64,000 bases of DNA, from positions 1-64,000 of the forward strand of contig JALVST010000123.1 of the NCBI GenBank assembly GCA_027024205.1, in the 5' to 3' direction. The translations under genes and the position numbers were made by a program. The notes beneath the pieces were generated by a model that saw only the letters and a list, made by a program, of their open reading frames with translations, was not told where the DNA came from and did not search any database. This DNA is from Flavobacteriales bacterium. Lineage in GTDB: Bacteria > Bacteroidota > Bacteroidia > Flavobacteriales > Flavobacteriaceae. How positions within the stretch are numbered: position 1 is the first letter of the stretch; the number at the start of each line of letters is the position of its first letter. Of this stretch, positions 57,620 through 64,000 are shown piece after piece.

Positions 57620-58468
57620 CTAATTAATATGTTTATGAGCATGATAAGACGAACGAACCAAAGGGCCGCTTTCCACATTGCGGAATCCCAATGACAATCC
57701 TATTTCTTCGTATTTTTTAAATTCGTCGGGATGTGGATAACGGACGACCGGCAAATGTTTGGATGATGGTTGTAAATATTGTCCGATAGTCATGATATCA
57801 ACCCCGGCTTCACGTAAATCATGCATGGTTTCGATAACTTCATCTTCTGTTTCGCCCAATCCGAGCATTATACCTGATTTAGTCCGGTTGATACCTTGAT
57901 TTTTTAAGTATTTCAGAACTTTCAGACTGCGTTCGTATTTAGCCTGTTTACGGACTTGTTTGGTAAGCCGGCGAACGGTTTCGAGATTGTGTGAAACCAC
58001 TTCGGGGGCTTCTTTGATAATGATGTCCAAAAGTTCTTCTTTCCCTTGAAAATCAGGGATTAAGGTTTCCATGGTGATACTGGGATTATAATCACGAATT
58101 TTTTTGATGGTTGCCGCCCATATTCCGGCGCCGCCATCGGGTAAATCGTCACGGTCAACGGATGTAATTACGGCATGCTTAACACCCATTAAGCGGATAG
58201 ATTCGGCTACTTTTTCCGGCTCTGACCAATCAACCGGTAACGGTCTGCCGGTTGCTACATTGCAAAAACCACACGAACGCGTACATATATTTCCCAAAAT
58301 CATAAAAGTAGCCGTACGGTCGCCCCAACATTCTCCCATATTGGGACAACGACCACTACTGCAAATTGTATGAAGTTTGTGAGTCTCTACAATATTTCTC
58401 AGTTCTTTGAAGTTATCCCCGGAAGGCAATTTAACTTTTAGCCAATGTGGTTTCCGCGTAATTTGCAT
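57620..58468 (-). CDS. lipA: Lipoyl synthase
   Basis: [34 protein letters not shown] double Cys motifs. Confidence 0.95.
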   Translation of the reverse strand: MQITRKPHWLKVKLPSGDNFKELRNIVETHKLHTICSSGRCPNMGECWGDRTATFMILGNICTRSCGFCNVATGRPLPVDWSEPEKVAESIRLMGVKHAVITSVDRDDLPDGGAGIWAATIKKIRDYNPSITMETLIPDFQGKEELLDIIIKEAPEVVSHNLETVRRLTKQVRKQAKYERSLKVLKYLKNQGINRTKSGIMLGLGETEDEVIETMHDLREAGVDIMTIGQYLQPSSKHLPVVRYPHPDEFKKYEEIGLSLGFRNVESGPLVRSSYHAHKHIN

Positions 58469-58644
58469 AAATGTGAATTTTTAATGTCAAATTGATTTTA
58501 TATTTTTGAATTTTCAATTTCAATTCATTGCAAATTTACAATAAAATCGGAGAGAAAAAAGTTTATAAAGTTTATAATGTTTGTAAGGTAATAAGTAACA
58601 AGTTAATTGACTAATTGAGGAACGAGAAACAAGGAATTGAGGAA

Positions 58645-58697
58645 AGGTCACTTTATTGCGGTTTTGCTCGTTACCTTATAAAATCACTCAATGACCT
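58645..58697 (+). repeat. 53-bp intergenic element (copy 4)
   Basis: AGGTCACTTTATTGCGGTTTTGCTCGTTACCTTATAAAATCACTCAATGACCT. Confidence 0.75.
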
Positions 58698-58712
58698 AAT
58701 GTCCTTTATTTG

Positions 58713-58810
58713 TCAATTTAATAGACAAAAATATAAATATGAAACGATTCACATTTATCAAACAAAGAAATATTCTATAAAACGAATCAAATTATCAATT
58801 TTACAAACAA
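58713..58810 (+). repeat. ~82-bp direct-repeat unit locus upstream of rhomboid gene
   Basis: TCAATTTAATAGACAAA at 58713 and TCAATTTTACAAACAA at 58795; internal TATGAAACGATTCACATTTATC resembles the 26.4 kb array. Confidence 0.6.
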
Positions 58811-59515
58811 ATGACTTCACAAGAACAAAATATAAATTCAACAGCCAAAAAGACCGATAAAAAGGCATTGGCTTATTATATTTTTTATCCTTTATTATTT
58901 GTTTTTTTTATGTGGTTGATTTTTTGGATTGAAGACACATTTCATTTCAATTTTAACCGTTACGGCATTTATCCGCGTAGAGTATCGGGATTGCAAGGAA
59001 TAATTTTTTCGCCGTTTATTCATTCGGGGTTCAGTCATATTTTAAATAATTCACTTCCATTGTTTATATTGACTTCATTTTTGTTTTATCATTATAAACG
59101 TATAGCTTGGAAAATTTTATTTTGGGGTTTGCTTTTGACCGGTTTTTTAACGTGGTTAATTGGCCGTCCGTCATATCATATCGGTATGAGTGGTATCATA
59201 TATATGTTGATTTCATTTTTGTTTTTTTCCGGGGTTTTTATCGGATATTATCGTTTGATAGCCGTTTCATTGATTGTGGTTTTTTTGTATGGTAGTTTGA
59301 TTTGGTTTATGTTTCCGTTGGTAAAACAGATGTCTTGGGAAGGGCATCTTTCCGGTTTTATCACCGGTTTGTTTTTGTCAATTATATTTAGTAAAAATTT
59401 GAAAAAACAATATCGTATTAAAAAAATGGTAAAAATATATCCCGAAGATGTCGAATTTTTGAAACATTTTGATGAGAAAGGTAATTTTATCGAAAAACCT
59501 GAACAAAACATATAA
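58811..59515 (+). CDS. Rhomboid family intramembrane serine protease
   Basis: HSGFSHILNNSLPLFIL; GMSGIIYML (GxSG); WEGHLSGFITGLFLS. Confidence 0.9.
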   Translation: MTSQEQNINSTAKKTDKKALAYYIFYPLLFVFFMWLIFWIEDTFHFNFNRYGIYPRRVSGLQGIIFSPFIHSGFSHILNNSLPLFILTSFLFYHYKRIAWKILFWGLLLTGFLTWLIGRPSYHIGMSGIIYMLISFLFFSGVFIGYYRLIAVSLIVVFLYGSLIWFMFPLVKQMSWEGHLSGFITGLFLSIIFSKNLKKQYRIKKMVKIYPEDVEFLKHFDEKGNFIEKPEQNI

Positions 59516-59572
59516 AAAAATAAAACATTGAAGTATTAACACAATAATCTTGCAAAAAAAAAGTTTGTATAG

Positions 59573-59602
59573 TTGTGACAATTAAAATTAATTTTATCTT
59601 TG
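59573..59602 (+). promoter_or_regulatory. Promoter upstream of gldJ: TTG-N19-TATCTTTG
   Basis: TTG 59573-59575, TATCTTTG 59595-59602. Confidence 0.7.
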
Positions 59603-59704
59603 CAAAGTGAATATTTGAGCAAGTGAGGGGATAGAGTGTAAGGAATAATTGCTTAAAATATTGAAATATAGACAATTAAATAAAATGCATAATAAATTAA
59701 TGAT

Positions 59705-61351
59705 ATGAAAAAAAGGTTTTTAATCGGTATCTTTTCTTTTGCTTTAATCGGTTTTTTGTTGACCGGATGTTCCGGGGAGAATGATTTCAAACGTTCTCGA
59801 GGAACAGGTCGTTCTATGAACGGTAAAGAAGGTGGTTATAAATTCAATCCGCGTTTCCGGAATCAAATTACCGGTCCGGGATTGGTGTTTGTTGAAGGAG
59901 GAACGTTTACTTTCGGGGAGGTCCAAGACGATGTTATGCACGATTGGAATAATGTTCCCACCCAACAACATGTCCGTTCTTTTTATATGGACGAAACCGA
60001 GGTTACCAATTTAATGTATTTGGAATATCTGGATTGGCTTAAAAAAGTCTTCCCGATGGACGATGAGAAGTATAAAAATATTTATAAAGGTGCTTTGCCC
60101 GATACAATGGTATGGCGTACCCCATTGGGATATGACGAGGATTTGGTTAACAATTATTTGAGACATCCGGCTTATGCATTATATCCGGTTGTAGGCGTTA
60201 ACTGGATTCAAGCGGTTCAATATTGTAACTGGCGAACCGATAGGGTTAACGAAACCTTATTATATAAATCCGGAAAATTAAATAAAGAAGCTCTTGAAAA
60301 TCCTAACGCCGAAGAATTGTTTAGTACGGAGACGTATTTAACAGCACCCGAGTTGGCATTCGGAGGCAATACGGATATGTTTAATAGACGTAAGAAAAAA
60401 AATGATACAACCCTAAATGTTGTGAATCGTAGTTCCGGTATTATTTTGCCTGCTTACCGTTTACCGACGGAAGTAGAGTGGGAATATGCAGCCAAAGCCG
60501 ATGTCGGTTTGCGTGAATACAATACTTTAAAAGGTCGAAAAATTTATCCTTGGAAAGGAACTTCCACCCGTAATCTGAAAAAAGGTAAAGATAGAGGTAA
60601 AGAATTGGCCAACTTTAAAATCGACGATGGTAATTACGACGGTTTGGCCGGTTGGGCTGATGATGCAGCCGATATTACAGCACCTGTAAAAACTTATCCG
60701 CCCAATGATTTCGGTTTGTATGATATGGCCGGAAATGTTAATGAATGGGTAGCTGACGTATATCGTCAAATTATAGATGACGAAGCCAGTGATTTTAATT
60801 ATTACAGAGGTAATATCTATACCAAACAAGCTTTTGACGAGAATGGCGAGCTGATTGTTATTACCCCTGATTCCATTCCGATGGATACTTTGCCTAACGG
60901 AAAAATTATTGTTAAACAATATCCCGGTTCACCCGGTAAAAAACCCGTTGATGACAATGAATTGTATTTGAGACAAAATTTTGACAGATCCGATAATCGT
61001 GATTATCGTGACGGGGATATCGCTTCGTCCAGAAGTTATATTAAAGAGCAAGAAGATGTTGATGCAGACCCTTCATTGAGAATGTATAATGCCCCGGTAC
61101 ACGAAGTATATGCAGATTCAACCCGAATGGTTAAAATCTATGATAAGTCTAATAACCGTTCTACATTGATAGATAATAACGTAAGAGTTATCAAAGGCGG
61201 TTCTTGGCGCGATAGAGCTTATTGGTTAGACCCGGCTCAACGAAGATTTTATCCGCAATATTTGTCCCGAAATGATATCGGCTTCAGATGTGCCATGTCA
61301 CGGGTTGGAAACAAATCTATTTACAAGTCATTCAGAAGACCGGTAAATTAA
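59705..61351 (+). CDS. gldJ: Gliding motility lipoprotein GldJ
   Basis: Lipobox LLTGCSG; SUMF1-like GPGLVFVEGGTFTFGEVQDDVMHDWNNVPTQQHVRSFYMDETEVTNLMYLEYLDWLKKVFP. Confidence 0.87.
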   Translation: MKKRFLIGIFSFALIGFLLTGCSGENDFKRSRGTGRSMNGKEGGYKFNPRFRNQITGPGLVFVEGGTFTFGEVQDDVMHDWNNVPTQQHVRSFYMDETEVTNLMYLEYLDWLKKVFPMDDEKYKNIYKGALPDTMVWRTPLGYDEDLVNNYLRHPAYALYPVVGVNWIQAVQYCNWRTDRVNETLLYKSGKLNKEALENPNAEELFSTETYLTAPELAFGGNTDMFNRRKKKNDTTLNVVNRSSGIILPAYRLPTEVEWEYAAKADVGLREYNTLKGRKIYPWKGTSTRNLKKGKDRGKELANFKIDDGNYDGLAGWADDAADITAPVKTYPPNDFGLYDMAGNVNEWVADVYRQIIDDEASDFNYYRGNIYTKQAFDENGELIVITPDSIPMDTLPNGKIIVKQYPGSPGKKPVDDNELYLRQNFDRSDNRDYRDGDIASSRSYIKEQEDVDADPSLRMYNAPVHEVYADSTRMVKIYDKSNNRSTLIDNNVRVIKGGSWRDRAYWLDPAQRRFYPQYLSRNDIGFRCAMSRVGNKSIYKSFRRPVN

Positions 61352-61374
61352 GTTTTCGAATAAAATATTTTTTT

Positions 61375-61413
61375 AAGTCGGGGTATTTTTACTCCGGCTT
61401 TTATTTTATTTTT
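61375..61413 (+). terminator. Rho-independent terminator downstream of gldJ
   Basis: AAGTCGGGGTA TTTT TACTCCGGCTT then TTATTTTATTTTT. Confidence 0.8.
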
Positions 61414-61456
61414 AAACTGTAATTCTTTTTATCTTACATTTGCAAAAAAATATCTT

Positions 61457-63892
61457 ATGAGTAAGAAATTAGTTATCGTCGAATCTCCAGCCAAAGCCAA
61501 AACCATTAAAAAGTTTTTAGGAAAAGATTATGAAGTGGCTTCCAGTTACGGTCATATTGCCGACTTGCCCTCCAAAGAAATCGGAATAGATTTGGAAACG
61601 TTTGAGCCGGAATATATCGTTCCCAAAGATAAAAAAGAGACATTGGAAAAGTTAAAAAAATTATCCGGTAAAGCAGATGAAGTCTTGCTGGCAAGTGATG
61701 AAGATAGGGAAGGAGAAGCGATAGCTTGGCATTTGAAAAACAAACTAAATTTGAAAGATGAAAATGTCAAAAGAATTGTTTTTCATGAGATAACCGAGTC
61801 GGCTATAAAGAATGCGTTGAAAAATCCTCGTGATATCAATTATTTTTTGGTTGATGCTCAACAAGCCCGTCGTTTGTTAGACCGTTTGGTCGGGTATAGA
61901 TTATCACCGGTTTTGTGGCGAAAAGTCAAACGGGGATTGTCAGCCGGCCGGGTTCAATCCGTTGCCGTCAGGTTAATTGTCGATAGAGAAAAAGAAATTA
62001 GAGCCCATAAACCTCAAATTTCATTTAAGGTTACAGGTAATTTTTCCAATCATCAAAATCACGATTTTGAGGCGGTTTTGGACAAGGAATTTAAAAAAGA
62101 AGATGAAGTTGAAAACTTTCTTGAGCTTATAAACGGAGCCCATTATAAAGTTGCCGGTATTGTTACCAAAGCTGCAAAAAAAACACCGGCTCCGCCGTTT
62201 ACAACTTCAACTTTACAGCAGGAAGCGGTTCGAAAGCTCGGTTTCAGTGTATCTAAAACAATGATGATAGCTCAAAAATTGTATGAAAATGGTTACATTA
62301 CTTATATGCGAACCGACAGTGTAAACTTGTCCGATGATGCCAAAAAACAAGCAGCCGGAATCATTATCGAAGAATTTGGAAAAGAGTATAGTAAAAAACG
62401 TAATTATAAAACCAACTCCAAAGGTGCACAAGAAGCCCACGAAGCCGTACGACCGACTTTAATTTCACGAAAATCGTTAAATCTCGATTATGATTCCAAT
62501 AGATTGTATGATTTGATATGGAAAAGAACCTTGGCTTCGCAGATGGCTGATGCTTTGATTGACCGTACTACGGTAAAAATTGAAAATGATAAAACATCCG
62601 ATTTGTTTACGGCAAAAGGCGAAGTCATTGTTTTTGACGGCTTTTTAAGATTGTATCAAGAAGCAAAAGATACACAGGATGAGCCGGAATTTAAAGGAAA
62701 ATTACCCAAACTTAAAAAAGGCGAAAGTTTGAAAAACAATTATATTGAAGCAGTCCAAAAATTTTCCCGCCCACCCGCCCGTTACAACGAAGCTTCTTTG
62801 GTAAAAAAAATGGAAGAACTTGGAATCGGTCGTCCTTCTACATATGCCCCTACCATTTCAACCATTCAAAAACGGGGTTATGTTGAGAAAAAAAATATTA
62901 ATGCCAAAGAAAGAAAAGTTTCTAAATGGATTTTGGAAAACGGAGTAATTTCAAAAAAATCAACTATTGAAAAATACGGGTTTGAAAAAAACAAATTGGT
63001 CCCAACCGATATCGGTATAGTTGTCAACGATTTTTTAATCCAAAATTTTGATAAAATTCTCGATTATAATTTTACTGCAAAAATAGAAGAAGAGTTGGAT
63101 AAAATAGCTGATGGAAAGAAAGCATGGAAAGAAACATTAAAAGAATTTTATAACGAATTTGACCCGGTAGTTGAGAATGTTTCAAAATATGCCGTGCGTG
63201 CCAGAGGAGAAAGATATTTGGGAAAAGATCCGAAAACCGGTAAAAATGTATATGTTAAAATAGGGCAATACGGTCCCTTAGTTCAGATAGGCGAGTCTAA
63301 TGAAGATGAGAAACCTTTATTTGCCGGAGCGCCGCAAGGGGTCAGTTTGAACGACATCACGCTGGAACAAGCTTTAAGTATGTTTAATTTTCCTAAGAAT
63401 ATCGGAAAATACGAAGGAAATGATATAGTGATTGCAACCGGTAAATATGGTCCATACATTATATACAATAATAAATTTATTTCCATTCCCAAAAATATTG
63501 ACCCGGTAACTATCACTTTGGATCAGGCCATTGATTTGATACAAAAAAAGTTGAAATCCGAGCAGCCTGTTGCCACGTATGAAGGTAAGCCGGTATTTAA
63601 AGGAAAGGGGCGTTTCGGACCATTTATCAAATGGAATGATTTGTTTATCAATGTCCCTAAAAAATATGATTTTGAAAATTTGACCGGACAGGAAATTGAA
63701 GAATTGATTAAGAATAAACTCAAAAAAGAAAAAGAAAAAATTGTTAAGGTTTGGGATGAAGAAGGGATTACTTTACAAAAAGGAAAATGGGGTAGGTTAG
63801 TAGTTGTTAAAGATAAAAAGAAGGTGATGTTACCCAAAGGTACCAAACCGGAAGATGTTACATTGGAAATAGCCAAAATGAATTTGAAATAA
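61457..63892 (+). CDS. topA: DNA topoisomerase I
   Basis: KLVIVESPAKAKTIKKFLGKDYEVASSYGHIADLP; LLASDEDREGEAIAWHL; ENGYITYMRTDSVNLS; RPPARYNEASLVKKMEELGIGRPSTYAPTI. Confidence 0.96.
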   Translation: MSKKLVIVESPAKAKTIKKFLGKDYEVASSYGHIADLPSKEIGIDLETFEPEYIVPKDKKETLEKLKKLSGKADEVLLASDEDREGEAIAWHLKNKLNLKDENVKRIVFHEITESAIKNALKNPRDINYFLVDAQQARRLLDRLVGYRLSPVLWRKVKRGLSAGRVQSVAVRLIVDREKEIRAHKPQISFKVTGNFSNHQNHDFEAVLDKEFKKEDEVENFLELINGAHYKVAGIVTKAAKKTPAPPFTTSTLQQEAVRKLGFSVSKTMMIAQKLYENGYITYMRTDSVNLSDDAKKQAAGIIIEEFGKEYSKKRNYKTNSKGAQEAHEAVRPTLISRKSLNLDYDSNRLYDLIWKRTLASQMADALIDRTTVKIENDKTSDLFTAKGEVIVFDGFLRLYQEAKDTQDEPEFKGKLPKLKKGESLKNNYIEAVQKFSRPPARYNEASLVKKMEELGIGRPSTYAPTISTIQKRGYVEKKNINAKERKVSKWILENGVISKKSTIEKYGFEKNKLVPTDIGIVVNDFLIQNFDKILDYNFTAKIEEELDKIADGKKAWKETLKEFYNEFDPVVENVSKYAVRARGERYLGKDPKTGKNVYVKIGQYGPLVQIGESNEDEKPLFAGAPQGVSLNDITLEQALSMFNFPKNIGKYEGNDIVIATGKYGPYIIYNNKFISIPKNIDPVTITLDQAIDLIQKKLKSEQPVATYEGKPVFKGKGRFGPFIKWNDLFINVPKKYDFENLTGQEIEELIKNKLKKEKEKIVKVWDEEGITLQKGKWGRLVVVKDKKKVMLPKGTKPEDVTLEIAKMNLK

Positions 63893-63893
63893 A

Positions 63894-64000
63894 ATGCTTC
63901 GCGAATACCTGACTCCCTTATCCGGCCACTTCGATTTTAAAGATGCCCGTGAATTCGGTAATATTGGCGGAATGATTCAAGCACATACCATTGATTCTTT
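63894..64000 (+). CDS. Partial CDS, probable arginase/formimidoylglutamase-family protein (N-terminus only)
   Basis: Own translation MLREYLTPLSGHFDFKDAREFGNIGGMIQAHTIDS, open to window end; family inferred from the topA-adjacent context I recall in flavobacteria. Confidence 0.45.
   Translation, partial: MLREYLTPLSGHFDFKDAREFGNIGGMIQAHTIDS

Noticed and set aside
60527-60919. ORF 60527..60919 (-) and other antisense ORFs over gldJ, uvrA and rocD
   Set aside because: Antisense to well-supported conserved genes; no recognisable family.
61457-63892. topA lacking C-terminal Cys zinc fingers as an anomaly
   Set aside because: Basic/Toprim-C-like repeats without cysteines are, as far as I recall, usual for this lineage.

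Overview
64 kb of a Bacteroidetes (Flavobacteriia-like) chromosome, judged from TAnnTTTG-type promoters, T9SS and gliding genes, SusC/SusD, PorQ and GldJ. Most of it is housekeeping: topA, parC/parE, two uvrA paralogs, relA/spoT, prs, rplY, cmk, lipA, ruvX and rocD. Accessory content: a partial pseudaminic-acid-type operon (pseB, pseC, pseF, tandem GNAT); a copper/heavy-metal efflux cluster (CusB/C/A-like plus a T9SS-sorted multicopper oxidase) next to an sdpR/sdpI pair; a HigBA-like cassette; a MazEF pair between parE and parC; a BlaI/M56 regulator pair; and an orphan SusCD pair. No rRNA, tRNA or CRISPR array was recognised. The least explained signals are small and mostly non-coding: (i) dispersed intergenic repeats, namely a 52-54 bp element with AGGTCACT/AGTGACCT-like ends and an ~81-90 bp direct-repeat unit, which co-occur at three loci; (ii) an octamer repeat (ATAACCAA)n directly before the start codons of two unrelated genes; (iii) three ACTA-N6-TAGT palindromes at exactly 20 bp spacing over the blaI promoter; (iv) a zinc-ribbon-family protein in which all four expected cysteines are replaced; (v) two convergent uvrA paralogs, one with an eroded UvrB-binding region. 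I did not find a clear large, novel multi-gene system. The repeats and the altered proteins are the best leads. Family assignments are from memory of motifs, not from database searches.
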